Shown piece after piece: positions 1-8,998 of a DNA stretch of 11,802 nucleotides. The notes beneath the pieces were generated by a model. That model was not told where the DNA came from. It worked only from the letters and a program-made list of their open reading frames with translations, and did not search any database. Each line of letters opens with the position of its first letter. Position 1 is the first letter of the stretch. The DNA is from Candidatus Kapaibacterium sp. (GTDB lineage Bacteria; Bacteroidota; Ignavibacteria; Palsa-1295), in the NCBI GenBank assembly GCA_025450975.1, contig JANWLI010000011.1:1-11802 (forward strand), given 5' to 3'. The translations under genes were made by a program, and so were the position numbers.

Positions 1-769
1 CCGGCACGTCGATGAAGGATTGGGCGCACGTCAACGCCATGGCTTCAACCTATAAGGTGACGCTCCGCAACGACTCCGACGCAACGGCCTTGCTTGCGAT
101 TCAGGGCGAGCAGGCTATCAAAGTTTTGCAGAAGCTGACCGATGTCGATCTTGACACGATCCCCTACTATACTTTTCTCGAAGGCACGCTTGCGGGCGTG
201 AAGATGATCATCTCGCGCACCGGCTACACCGGCGAGAAGGGAATCGAGCTGTATTTCTCCAGCGAGGAAAAAACGGCATCGCAGGTTTGGGATGCGATCT
301 TCGAAGCAGGCGCTTCGGAAAAGATCGAACCCATCGGCCTCGGTGCACGCGATACACTCCGCCTCGAAATGGGCTACTGCCTCTACGGCAATGACATCGA
401 CGAGACCACGAATCCGCTCGAGGCAGGACTCGGCTGGATCACAAAGTTGAAAAAGACACCGGCCTCGATCGCGCACGCAGCACTTGTCAAGCAGAAAGAA
501 GACGGCCTCAAGCGCAAACTTGTTGGCTTCATGATCGATGAACGCGGTGCGATCGCACGTCATGGACATAAGATCTATGATGCTACAGGACAAGAGATCG
601 GCGTAGTCACCAGCGGCACGATGTCGCCAACACTCGGCAAAGCCATCGGCCTTGCCTATGTGCCGACCGAACTTGCAAAACCCGATCATGAGATCACGAT
701 CGAGATCCGTCCGGGTAAACGTGCAGTCGCCAAGACTGCGAAAATTCCATTTATCGCTCGCGACACCAA

Positions 770-773
<4 letters not shown>
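1..773 (+). CDS. gcvT: Aminomethyltransferase (glycine cleavage system T protein), 3' part
   Basis: This is the C-terminal ~256 residues of the T protein, which moves the methylene group of the aminomethyl-lipoyl H protein to tetrahydrofolate and releases ammonia in the cytoplasm. The frame is open from base 3, and an ATG at 12 lies inside the gene rather than at its start. Compared with the E. coli protein (364 residues, from memory), about 115 N-terminal residues, including the catalytic Asp region, lie outside the window. Visible family motifs are the KDW segment at the left edge, TGYTGEKGIEL, GLGARDTLRLEMG followed by LYGND, LEAGLGW, and VTSGTMSPTLGKAIGLA near the C terminus. The stop (771-773) overlaps the possible GTG start of the next gene, a livG-like ATPase, suggesting co-translation. 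That partner is unusual, since T protein genes more often sit beside gcvH or gcvP. Nothing looks broken; the gene is cut only by the window edge. Confidence 0.95.
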
Positions 774-1539
<766 letters not shown>

Positions 1540-1540
<1 letters not shown>

Positions 1541-2250
1541 TGCTTTCCGTTCGCGATCTCCATGTTTCCTACGGCCAGATCAAAGCGATCAAAGGCATTT
1601 CGATCACCGTCGATACCGGCAGCATCGTCACACTTATCGGCGCAAACGGTGCGGGCAAGACGACACTCCTTCGCACGATCAGCGGACTCATCAAACCAAA
1701 GAGCGGAACAGTCACTGTCGGCAGCGACGAACTCACTGCGCTTCCTCCGCACGAGATCGTCAAGCGCGGCATTGCGCACTCGCCCGAAGGTCGCATGATC
1801 TTCGCAAATCTTACCGTGAACGAGAATCTTAAGATGGGTGCGTATCTGCGAAAAGATACCGATGGTATCGCACGCGATATGGACTACGTCTTCAGTATTT
1901 TCCCGCGCCTGAAAGAACGCATCGCACAAGCAGGCGGAACACTCTCCGGCGGTGAGCAGCAGATGCTTGCCATCGGCCGCGCGCTCATGTCGCAGCCAAA
2001 AGTATTACTCCTCGACGAACCCTCGCTCGGTATTGCGCCGATCCTCGTGCGCACGATCTTCGAGAAGATCGTCGAGATCAATAAGAACCTCGGCGTCACC
2101 GTCCTCCTCGTCGAGCAAAATGCGAACATGGCACTGGCCGTAGCTTCCAAGGGCTACGTCCTCGAAACCGGCTGCATCGTCCTCGAAGGCAAAGCCTCCG
2201 ACCTCGCCGAAGACGAGAACGTCAAGAAGGCCTACCTGGGCGGGCATTAA
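1540..2250 (+). CDS. livF: ABC transporter ATPase, branched-chain amino acid type (LivF-like)
   Basis: This is the second ATPase of the Liv/HAAT-type importer, expected to pair with the LivG-like product encoded just upstream. Motifs are Walker A GANGAGKT (34-41), the PEGRMIF element (82-88) typical of LivF, signature LSGGEQ (135-140) and Walker B VLLLDE (155-160). The H-loop position reads VEQN, with Gln in place of His; this is normal for LivF and not a defect. Length is 236 residues, as usual for the family. The start shares its A with the livG stop (TGATG) and has a strong Shine-Dalgarno. The permease (LivH, LivM) and periplasmic binding protein genes are not in the window: upstream lies gcvT, and downstream is an unrelated secreted protein after an 88-base gap. 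The complete transporter must be encoded upstream or elsewhere. Confidence 0.92.
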
Positions 2251-2287
2251 ATCTTCCGGCGCCTCGTTTATTGCCATGAAACTTCCA

Positions 2288-2317
2288 GTGTTGTGGAGGG
2301 TTATTCGTCGGTATACT
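2288..2317 (+). promoter_or_regulatory. Possible promoter before the 610-residue secreted protein
   Basis: TATACT (2312-2317) resembles a sigma-70 -10 box and ends 21 bases before the ATG at 2339. GTGTTG (2288-2293), 18 bases upstream, or TTGTGG (2291-2296), 15 bases upstream, could serve as a weak -35 box. This lies in the 88-base gap after livF, where no terminator hairpin is obvious. Promoters of Bacteroidota often depart from this consensus, so the call is tentative. Confidence 0.28.
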
Positions 2318-2338
2318 ACTAACCTTTAAGAGAATCAT

Positions 2339-4171
2339 ATGCGGTACCTCATTCTGCTCGTCACACTTTGTGTGATCTCCGCTGCATCACTGGCGCAAAC
2401 GCTTCCGCGCTATCCCCAGGTCGAAGAGCGCATTGCCGAGATCAAAAAGCGCGAGCTCGCCGATCCGAAAAAAGCCAAGTTCTGGCGCAAAGGCGACAGC
2501 TACGAACGCCTCGTACGCATGCACATCCTGCATGATATTGGACTTTTCAAAGCTACGCCGTCGGCAAAGAGCGACGAAACAGAGATCCTGTTCGCAGAAA
2601 AAGATACGGTTGTTAATGCGTCGAACACAACGACGAGCCAGGATGAGACGACGATCTCCATAAACCGCAAGAACAAGAAGATCATCGTCGCAAGTGCCAA
2701 CGATGCCGGTATGTATACGGGTGGTATGCCGATCTATCGTACATCGAATGGGGGAAAGAACTGGACCAAGCCGAGTGGATCGGCAAGACGTGTTGCCTCG
2801 CCCCAGGATTATATTCCCCTCGGCGACCCGATCATTACGTGTTCGAACGACGGATACTTTTACTTCTCGTATCTGACAACAAATATTACTAGTTCGTTTG
2901 CGAACACGACAAATATCACCGTTGCAAAAAGCCTTGACGGTCTCACCTGGGAACATTGCGGCAACGTCGTGCCGATCGAAGACGAGATCAACTTCGAAGA
3001 TAAAGAGGTGATCTGCGTGGATAATTCACCTGGAAGCCAGTGGAAGGGACGCCTCTACGTCATCTGGAACAGGTTCGACATGGATTCCTTCGAGCCGATG
3101 ATGGCCCTTGCATCGAGCGACGACCAGGGCGCAACATGGAAGATCACACCGGACATTGTCGAAGGCAGCTCATTCCCGATCGTGCGCATCGGCCTAAACG
3201 GCGAAGTATATGCGGGCACGAGCGTGGCCGAAACGCATAGTGTCGTGCTCTCGACCGATGGCGGTTCGACCTTCAAGGAGATCTTCAGCATGGATTTCAA
3301 CGATCTCCCGTCGAATGTCGAAGGCCGCCCTTCGCTCAAAGGCGAATTTGGTCCGCGCATCTATCCGTTCGTCAGTTTTGATATCGATAAAGCAGGTGGC
3401 ATTCATCTCGTCTACGGTACCTGGAGCGGCGAGGCTTCGCAGATCCACTATACGTACACTGCCGATAAGGGCAAGAACTGGAGCACATCGCAGATCGTCG
3501 GCATCGCCAACCCTGCTTCGAACGATGAGGAGAAAGATCGTTTCTTCCCGTGGGTCACTGTCGATCAGATCACCGGCGAAGCATACGTACTCTACTATAC
3601 ATCCGAGCACGATCCGGATAATATCATGACGACGGTCATGCGCCAAAAGCTGACGCCCGTGTTAACCGAGCATCCGCTTCCGGTTGCAAAGACACCGTTC
3701 GATCCGACGGTCGTCGATATCAGTCAAAGCGGCACCTCGTTCATCGGCGACTACATTGGCAGCGATGCCCACGACAGCGTCTATGCAGCATGCTGGATGG
3801 GACTGCAAGGTTCGCGAAAAGACGGCGATGTCTTTGTGTTCGTTTCTAATCCATTACCGCAGGATAGTGTGACGGTCAGCGTCGGGCCAACTGTTGTCGA
3901 CGGGTCAGTGCCGGTGATCTCCTGGATCAGCCCGAATCCGGCAAAGGCAGACCGCGTCAGTGTTTCGTATTTCTCTCCAACAACTACTTCGATCACAGCT
4001 GAGCTTTTCACGATCGATGGTAAACTTCTCGTCTCGCTGTATTCAGGCATAGCTGATGAGGGTACGTCGACGCTGGACCTGCATCTTCCAGCCGTCGCGA
4101 ACGGCTCGTACTTCCTGAAAGTCACGTCGCAGGCAGGATCTGCTCAGCGACAGATCGTCATCGCGCGCTAA
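2339..4171 (+). CDS. Secreted Asp-box (BNR/sialidase-fold) protein with T9SS C-terminal sorting domain
   Basis: This is a probable cell-surface or secreted beta-propeller protein of unknown function. Residues 1-20 form a signal peptide (MRY, a hydrophobic core, then SLAQ before the cut). Five Asp-box motifs (S/T-x-D/N-x-G-x-T/S/N-W/F) occur near residues 136-142, 198-204, 260-267, 305-312 and 374-381, as in sialidase-like propellers. The catalytic sialidase Arg motif (FRIP/RIP) is not seen, so enzyme activity is not claimed. Residues ~528-610 are a type IX sorting domain: SPNP, then the FTIDGKLL strand, the NGSYFLKV motif and a C-terminal QIVIAR. Such tails direct export through the outer-membrane T9SS and are removed or anchored. 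The start has only a weak purine-rich stretch (AAGAGAA) upstream. It shares architecture with the three shorter paralogues downstream but lacks their conserved N-terminal module. Confidence 0.85.
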   Translation: MRYLILLVTLCVISAASLAQTLPRYPQVEERIAEIKKRELADPKKAKFWRKGDSYERLVRMHILHDIGLFKATPSAKSDETEILFAEKDTVVNASNTTTSQDETTISINRKNKKIIVASANDAGMYTGGMPIYRTSNGGKNWTKPSGSARRVASPQDYIPLGDPIITCSNDGYFYFSYLTTNITSSFANTTNITVAKSLDGLTWEHCGNVVPIEDEINFEDKEVICVDNSPGSQWKGRLYVIWNRFDMDSFEPMMALASSDDQGATWKITPDIVEGSSFPIVRIGLNGEVYAGTSVAETHSVVLSTDGGSTFKEIFSMDFNDLPSNVEGRPSLKGEFGPRIYPFVSFDIDKAGGIHLVYGTWSGEASQIHYTYTADKGKNWSTSQIVGIANPASNDEEKDRFFPWVTVDQITGEAYVLYYTSEHDPDNIMTTVMRQKLTPVLTEHPLPVAKTPFDPTVVDISQSGTSFIGDYIGSDAHDSVYAACWMGLQGSRKDGDVFVFVSNPLPQDSVTVSVGPTVVDGSVPVISWISPNPAKADRVSVSYFSPTTTSITAELFTIDGKLLVSLYSGIADEGTSTLDLHLPAVANGSYFLKVTSQAGSAQRQIVIAR

Positions 4172-4185
4172 TCTTCTTTGCGATC

Positions 4186-4244
4186 TTAGTTTTCTTTGTT
4201 TCTTTGTGTTGAAAACCCCAACAAAGAGAAACAAAGAAAACTAA
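4186..4244. repeat. 26-bp inverted repeat (hairpin) between the BNR protein and DHS-like genes
   Basis: The arms at 4186-4211 and 4219-4244 are complementary at 24 of 26 positions by hand alignment, with a 7-base loop (AAAACCC). The outer 18 pairs are unbroken. The left arm is built of repeated CTTTG-like words. The stem is AT-rich and no T-run follows on either strand, so it is not a textbook intrinsic terminator. It may still end transcription of the upstream gene, protect its 3' end, or be a dispersed intergenic repeat. Confidence 0.85.
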
Positions 4245-4318
4245 TGATCCGCTAAGCGAAACGTGCCGTCCTGCATCGTTGTTTTCCTCGCCTTAATTGC
4301 TATCTCATCATCGTCAAC

Positions 4319-5296
4319 ATGCCAAATCGCGGCCCGATCTCCACGTTCATCGAGCATCAGTATCGTCACTTCAACGCTGCAACCGTCATCGACGCAGCCA
4401 AAGCGTATGAGCAGCATCTTGCCGAAGGCGGGAAGATGATGATCACCCTCGCCGGCGCCATGAGCACGGCCGAACTTGGCATCTCGCTTGCCGAGATGAT
4501 CCGTCAGGATAAAGTGCAGATCATCTCCTGCACGGGCGCGAACCTCGAAGAAGATGTCATGAATCTCGTCGCGCACTCGCACTATAAGCGCGTGCCGCAT
4601 TACCGCGACCTCTCGCCAAAAGACGAATGGGAATTGCTCGAAGGCGGATTCAATCGCGTCACCGATACGTGCATTCCCGAAGAAGAAGCATTCCGCCGCA
4701 TCCAGAAACACATTCACAAGATCTGGACAGATGCGCAGGATGCGGGCGAGCGCTACCTGCCGCACGAGTACATGTACAAGCTGCTCAACTCCGGCGTCAT
4801 GAAAGAGTACTACGAGATCGATCCGAAAGACTCATGGATGATCGCCGCCGCCGAGAAGAACCTGCCGATGGTCGTCCCCGGCTGGGAAGATTCGACGATG
4901 GGAAATATCTTTGCCTCGTACTGCATCAAAGGCGAACTGCAGCCGACGACGATGAAGAGCGGCATCGACTATATGGTCCAGCTTGCAGACTGGTACCGCA
5001 AGAACTCTGCCGGCAAGGGCGTCGGCTTCTTCCAGATCGGCGGCGGCATCGCAGGCGATTTCCCGATCTGCGTCGTCCCCATGATGTACCAGGACCTCGA
5101 ATGGCACGACGTGCCATTCTGGAGCTACTTCTGCCAGATCTCCGACTCGACGACCAGCTTCGGCTCGTACTCCGGCGCCGTCCCGAACGAGAAGATCACC
5201 TGGGGCAAGCTCGGCATCGACACGCCAAAAGTCGTCATCGAATCCGACGCAACCATCGTCGCACCCCTTATCTTTGCATGGTTGCTGGGGCAGTAA
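4319..5296 (+). CDS. Deoxyhypusine synthase-like protein (bacterial DHS family)
   Basis: This belongs to the deoxyhypusine synthase fold family, NAD-dependent enzymes that move an aminobutyl group from spermidine to a lysine (eIF5A in eukaryotes and archaea) or to another amine. Bacteria lack eIF5A, so the acceptor here is unknown; a polyamine role such as homospermidine-type synthesis is an inference. Visible motifs are TGANLEED (72-79), the Gly-rich GGG (241-243), GSYSGA (282-287), EKITWGK (291-297) holding the catalytic Lys297, and SDATIVAPL near the C terminus. Aligned by eye to human DHS (numbering from memory), Glu323, Trp327 and Lys329 are kept, but His288, Asp316 and Asp243 correspond to Phe248, Tyr284 and Asn196. 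Length is 325 residues, slightly shorter than human DHS (369). No Shine-Dalgarno precedes the ATG. The next gene starts 19 bases after the stop, suggesting one transcript with the propeller array. Confidence 0.88.
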   Translation: MPNRGPISTFIEHQYRHFNAATVIDAAKAYEQHLAEGGKMMITLAGAMSTAELGISLAEMIRQDKVQIISCTGANLEEDVMNLVAHSHYKRVPHYRDLSPKDEWELLEGGFNRVTDTCIPEEEAFRRIQKHIHKIWTDAQDAGERYLPHEYMYKLLNSGVMKEYYEIDPKDSWMIAAAEKNLPMVVPGWEDSTMGNIFASYCIKGELQPTTMKSGIDYMVQLADWYRKNSAGKGVGFFQIGGGIAGDFPICVVPMMYQDLEWHDVPFWSYFCQISDSTTSFGSYSGAVPNEKITWGKLGIDTPKVVIESDATIVAPLIFAWLLGQ

Positions 5297-5315
5297 ATCC
5301 CCGGCAGCTGTGCCC

Positions 5316-6533
5316 ATGAAACAGCTCCTCGTACTCATATGCCTCCTCGCCGCCTCGCTTAGCGCGAGCGCCCAGAACTGGTTCCGCACTGCGGGGCCTG
5401 TGGAAGATGATGTGTTCGATGTATGTATTGATAGCAATGGTGTCCTCTATGCTGTGACACCGCTTGGAGTGAATCGTTCGACAAATGGTGGTGCACATTG
5501 GACCCGGCCGTTTCTCTTCCCAGCACGATCGACAACAGGTCGCATAACCATTGCAGTAAATGGAGCCATTGTTGTCTCAACGGACAACGCCATCTATGTT
5601 TCTAACGATAGGGGAAACAGTTTTATACTCCGAGATGAGGATATGAGGGGGAGTATTAATCAGATTGCGACAACGTCCAATGGAAGAATAGTTGTTGTTC
5701 ACATGACGAAATTCGTGTACTCCGATGATAACGGTACCAAGTGGAAGTCATGTAGTATTGCAGGTATGCTCGAGCACGATGAACATCCGGTTGTGGTCGG
5801 AGCCTCACATGATACGCTGATCACACTTAACCAGTCCTACATGTATGCGTCTTTCAACAACGGTGCATCCTGGAAGATCTATCACGGATTTTTTAACACT
5901 CAGGGGGCAAAGCGACTCCTGATCCATCCTAACGGGCTATGGATACGACTCCATATGAATACGTTGCTGTGCTCCAGCGATAGTGGCAATTGGCACCCGT
6001 TATCGGGCGCCCCGTGGATTCCCCAGTTTTATACCGCAGATATTATGCGTGACGGATCAATCCTTCTGTCATCTTCAAGAGGAGTGTATTTCATAAAAGA
6101 TACCTCAGAGTGGATTGATATTAGTGAAGGATTTATTAATAAAGATACAAATATCGCGTATAAAGCAACTCGATTCATTGAAGACCCAAAGAGTGGCGTC
6201 TACTATGCTGCCACAACGAGTGTAGGAGTATTGAGAAGCACTCCATTAACTCAAGCCAGCGATGATCAAACTAAGTCGCGTGTCCTGAGCATCTCTCCGA
6301 ACCCCTTCACTGATAAGACTGTGCTCCGCTTCACCGCCGATGTTCCAATGTGGCAGCAAGTCGAACTCCGCAACATTCTCGGCGCAGTTGTCTGGAAGAA
6401 GAGCCGCGAGTATTCCACCGCCGTGACTAACACGCTATCCATCACCGTGCCCGGCCTCCCACCCGGCAACTACCTCCTCGTCCTCCGCACGAACGAGCGA
6501 ACCGAAACGCAGTGGGTAACGATTGTTAAGTGA
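5316..6533 (+). CDS. T9SS-exported Asp-box propeller protein, tandem paralogue 1
   Basis: This 405-residue protein is probably exported to the cell surface; its function is unknown. Residues 1-20 are a signal peptide ending SASAQ. The ATG at 5316 is chosen over one at 5274 because it begins this signal peptide and avoids overlap with the DHS-like gene. Residues 19-66 form the module shared with the next two proteins ([26 protein letters not shown]). Asp boxes begin at residues 55, 96, 136 and 179, with a shortened one at 220. This ~41-residue period implies about seven propeller blades over residues 21-315. Residues ~324-405 are a T9SS sorting domain ([28 protein letters not shown]-terminal TIVK). 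Base composition shifts sharply inside the gene: the line starting at 6121 is about 28% GC and the one starting at 6421 about 65%. No Shine-Dalgarno is evident. Confidence 0.82.
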   Translation: MKQLLVLICLLAASLSASAQNWFRTAGPVEDDVFDVCIDSNGVLYAVTPLGVNRSTNGGAHWTRPFLFPARSTTGRITIAVNGAIVVSTDNAIYVSNDRGNSFILRDEDMRGSINQIATTSNGRIVVVHMTKFVYSDDNGTKWKSCSIAGMLEHDEHPVVVGASHDTLITLNQSYMYASFNNGASWKIYHGFFNTQGAKRLLIHPNGLWIRLHMNTLLCSSDSGNWHPLSGAPWIPQFYTADIMRDGSILLSSSRGVYFIKDTSEWIDISEGFINKDTNIAYKATRFIEDPKSGVYYAATTSVGVLRSTPLTQASDDQTKSRVLSISPNPFTDKTVLRFTADVPMWQQVELRNILGAVVWKKSREYSTAVTNTLSITVPGLPPGNYLLVLRTNERTETQWVTIVK

Positions 6534-6551
6534 CGGGGTACATATACATCG

Positions 6552-7787
6552 ATGAAGGCATTTCTCATATTCAGCCTCCTTGTCATCACTTGCTCGGGTG
6601 CGAATGCGCAGAACTGGATGCAGACTGCTGGCCCCGTCGAAGACAAAGTGTTCGATCTGTGCGTCGCCCCGACCGGCTGGGTCTTTGCCATGACACCGTT
6701 CGGTCTTAACCGTTCAACCAATGGCGGTGCGCACTGGACGCGGCCCTTCCAGTTTTCTCGCTCCACCGATACCGTCCGGATCGTCATCGCGCCCAACGGG
6801 AACATCATCTTCTCCGGCGACAGCGGCATTTGGCTGACACCAGATAATGGCGAGAGCTTTCAACACTGCTACGTCTCTCCAAAAGCACCAACGGCTGTGT
6901 ATCAATTTTCTGTTGCCGCTTCCGGCAGGATATTTGCTTGTGGCGGATTCGGGCTTGTCAAATCCGACGATAACGGCCTGACGTGGCAGGCCTCACAAAG
7001 CGGCGTCGACCCAACGCAGCTCGGTGTCTTCGCAGTGGGTGCCGGTAACGATACCGTGATCGCACTTCATCGCAACTTATATTTGTCCTGGAATAATGGC
7101 GATACCTGGGAGCAGGCAAATGGAAGTGTTTCTAATTTTGGAACACGACTCTTTATCTATCCCGATAACTCGTGGGTCGTCTGTACGCGTGTCGGTATCA
7201 TCCGCAAAAAAGACCCATCGCTAATCTGGTCCGAAGGATGGGAAGTATTAGAAGGCGGCATGATCCCGATACACCAGTCATACTTTACTTGCGACAGAAT
7301 GGAAGATGGATCGGTCTTGGTATCAACCCTCCACGATCTCTGGCTCCTCAATAAGGACTTTGTTCCGGTGCGCGCGGTAACCGGAGGATTTCCGGTAGAT
7401 TCCGTCGGCAATATTCACATTATTTGGCGCGTGGGATATGATAAACTTAGCGACACCTATTACGCTGCAACAGGCAATGCCGGCGTATGGAAAACGACAA
7501 CGCCGCTTGCTGTCTCCGAGCACGAGAGCGCGGAGAATAGAGTGTCTATCTATCCGAATCCGGCGCAAGATCAGGTAACGATCGACTTCCATGTCGATGA
7601 GCAGGCACTCGTCGAGATCACTTTTTATAATATCCTCGGCGCTACGCGATTGCAGACTAAGCAGTATGTTGTGGCCGGAGAGAATTCAATTTCTATAAAT
7701 ACAGGCGCACTTCCGCCCGGAAATTACTTGCTTACCCTCAGGGTGAATGGAACAGTCCAAACGGAGTGGGTGAGTGTTGTGAGATAA
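6552..7787 (+). CDS. T9SS-exported Asp-box propeller protein, tandem paralogue 2
   Basis: This 411-residue exported protein is the middle copy of the array. The signal peptide covers residues 1-20 (MKAFLIF to GANAQ). The conserved module follows, with TAGPVED, VFDLC (Cys37), [14 protein letters not shown] and HWTRPF. Asp boxes begin at 55, 96, 138 and 179; the fifth position (around 220) is lost. [13 protein letters not shown] stretch (303-314) matches the corresponding last-blade segment of the neighbours. Residues ~331-411 are the T9SS sorting domain ([33 protein letters not shown]). GC content is more even than in paralogue 1 and close to the flanking housekeeping genes. The ATG lies 18 bases after the preceding stop, with GGGG (6535-6538) as a poor, distant ribosome site. 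Function and ligand are unknown; adhesion or binding of surface polymers would be guesses. Confidence 0.82.
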   Translation: MKAFLIFSLLVITCSGANAQNWMQTAGPVEDKVFDLCVAPTGWVFAMTPFGLNRSTNGGAHWTRPFQFSRSTDTVRIVIAPNGNIIFSGDSGIWLTPDNGESFQHCYVSPKAPTAVYQFSVAASGRIFACGGFGLVKSDDNGLTWQASQSGVDPTQLGVFAVGAGNDTVIALHRNLYLSWNNGDTWEQANGSVSNFGTRLFIYPDNSWVVCTRVGIIRKKDPSLIWSEGWEVLEGGMIPIHQSYFTCDRMEDGSVLVSTLHDLWLLNKDFVPVRAVTGGFPVDSVGNIHIIWRVGYDKLSDTYYAATGNAGVWKTTTPLAVSEHESAENRVSIYPNPAQDQVTIDFHVDEQALVEITFYNILGATRLQTKQYVVAGENSISINTGALPPGNYLLTLRVNGTVQTEWVSVVR

Positions 7788-7791
7788 AGAC

Positions 7792-8997
7792 ATGAAGTAT
7801 CTTTTTCTACTAAGCTTTCTTGTTTTTGCAGCGTCAGCATCGGCGCAGATCTGGCAACAAACAGCCGGTCCGGTTGAAGACAATGTGTTTGATCTTTGTA
7901 TCGATTCAAATGGCATGCTCTTCGCAATGACGCCAATGGGGTTGAACCGGTCCACCAATGGCGGCGATCATTGGACGCGTCCATTTACATTTAGCGTGGC
8001 GACAAGTCGAGCGAGCATGATCGTTGCTCAAAATGGGAATATTGTGTTCGCTTGCGACAGTGGCATATACGTTACCACTGATGGTGGTGAAACGGTGCGC
8101 AAAACCTATGTTGCCGGGTCGATCACGGACAAACATTTCCAGTTTGCAATTAGCGGCTCCGGTAGAATCTTTACAGCGAGAACGACCGGTACATTCTGTT
8201 CAGATGATCATGGCCTTACATGGAGAAAGGCCGACAAAGACATCCCCATACATTTGTTGGCTACTTATGGTATAGCTGCTTCTCATGATTCAGTCTTTTC
8301 TGTCCGTGAGTCACGACTCTACATGTCAACAAATAATGGGGAAGATTGGCCGTTATTTGGTTCTCCGGTATACCAGGGGTTTCGATTAACGATTCTGCGA
8401 GATGGTTCTCGAGTAATGCTAACAAGTGCTGGTGTCTACCTGAATAGGGGTGAAACCATAGGTGGCCACTGGGAATCGCTGACCAATGCCCAGATCAACT
8501 CAACGGCGGAATTCACGTCATTCGACAAGATGCACGATGGCAGGGTATTTGTCGGAATGAGTAATGGACGTATTTATACCTCAATTGACCTTGTGGATTG
8601 GGAATTGATCTACAGTGGACTCGAAGGCAGTAAGGCAGTAAAGCGAGTGGTGTCTTATAGAAAGGATAATACGTATTATGTCGCTACTGGACTCGGCGTA
8701 TTCAAAAACCGCTATCCACTTTCGGTCAATGCAACCCAGAGTCGTAATTTTTTGCAGCTCTTCCCGAATCCTCTCACATCTTCGGCAATAATTTCCTTTT
8801 CACTGGATGCGCCATCGGAAGTGGTCATGCGCATTGCCGACCATCTCGGAAGATACTTAATAACAGAAAATCTTAGGCTAAGCGAAGGCCAACACGACGT
8901 GCCGATCGACATGCAGCAACTCCCTTCAGGAAGTTACCTACTTACGTTTCGTGCCGGAAGTTATCGCGAAACGAGAGTGATCGTCGTCGTGAAGTAG
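7792..8997 (+). CDS. T9SS-exported Asp-box propeller protein, tandem paralogue 3
   Basis: This 401-residue exported protein is the last copy of the array. Residues 1-19 are a signal peptide (MKYLFLLSFL to SASAQ). The conserved module runs from residue 18 to 65 (TAGPVED, VFDLC with Cys36, [16 protein letters not shown]). Asp boxes begin at 54, 95, 137 and 179, the same ladder as in the other copies. The T9SS domain (~320-401) has LFPNPLTS, ADHLGRYL, LPSGSYLLTFR and a C-terminal VIVVVK. This tail is the most divergent of the three. Only 4 bases separate it from the previous stop, so translation is probably coupled. Its stop (8995-8997) lies one base from the stop of the opposite-strand monooxygenase gene, leaving no room for a separate terminator. 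Function is unknown. Confidence 0.82.
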   Translation: MKYLFLLSFLVFAASASAQIWQQTAGPVEDNVFDLCIDSNGMLFAMTPMGLNRSTNGGDHWTRPFTFSVATSRASMIVAQNGNIVFACDSGIYVTTDGGETVRKTYVAGSITDKHFQFAISGSGRIFTARTTGTFCSDDHGLTWRKADKDIPIHLLATYGIAASHDSVFSVRESRLYMSTNNGEDWPLFGSPVYQGFRLTILRDGSRVMLTSAGVYLNRGETIGGHWESLTNAQINSTAEFTSFDKMHDGRVFVGMSNGRIYTSIDLVDWELIYSGLEGSKAVKRVVSYRKDNTYYVATGLGVFKNRYPLSVNATQSRNFLQLFPNPLTSSAIISFSLDAPSEVVMRIADHLGRYLITENLRLSEGQHDVPIDMQQLPSGSYLLTFRAGSYRETRVIVVVK

Positions 8998-8998
8998 T

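Larger units (their letters stand above)
5316..8997 (+). repeat. Tandem array of three paralogous T9SS propeller genes
   Basis: Genes at 5316-6533, 6552-7787 and 7792-8997 encode proteins of 405, 411 and 401 residues with the same plan: signal peptide, ~48-residue conserved module, Asp-box propeller, T9SS tail. In the 48-residue module (residues 19-66, or 18-65 in the third) 32 positions are identical in all three by hand count, while the cores share little beyond the Asp boxes. The DNA of the modules differs at many third codon positions, so the likeness is old and kept by selection rather than a fresh copy. Gaps of 18 and 4 bases indicate one transcript. Confidence 0.85.

Noticed and set aside
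45..689. Long minus-strand open frame opposite gcvT
   Set aside because: It is antisense to a clear gcvT reading frame, shows no recognisable domain, and arises from the GC-rich third positions of the real gene.
2276..2329. 17-codon upstream open frame (MKLPVLWRV...) before the 610-residue protein
   Set aside because: It has no ribosome binding site and overlaps the candidate promoter; nothing marks it as a leader peptide.
2339..4171. Calling the 610-residue protein a true sialidase
   Set aside because: Only Asp boxes are present; the catalytic Arg motif and the Asp/Tyr/Glu active site of sialidases could not be identified.
4186..4244. Classical intrinsic terminator
   Set aside because: The stem is AT-rich and no T-run follows it on either strand, so it is listed as an inverted repeat instead.
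4241..4765. Minus-strand open frame opposite the DHS-like gene
   Set aside because: It mirrors conserved DHS motifs on the plus strand and has no family signature of its own.
5274..5315. Upstream ATG at 5274 as start of propeller paralogue 1
   Set aside because: It would overlap the DHS-like gene and put 14 residues before a clean signal peptide that begins at 5316.
4627..5319. 230-codon plus-strand frame inside the DHS-like gene
   Set aside because: Its product is an Arg-rich low-complexity shadow of the DHS-like coding frame.
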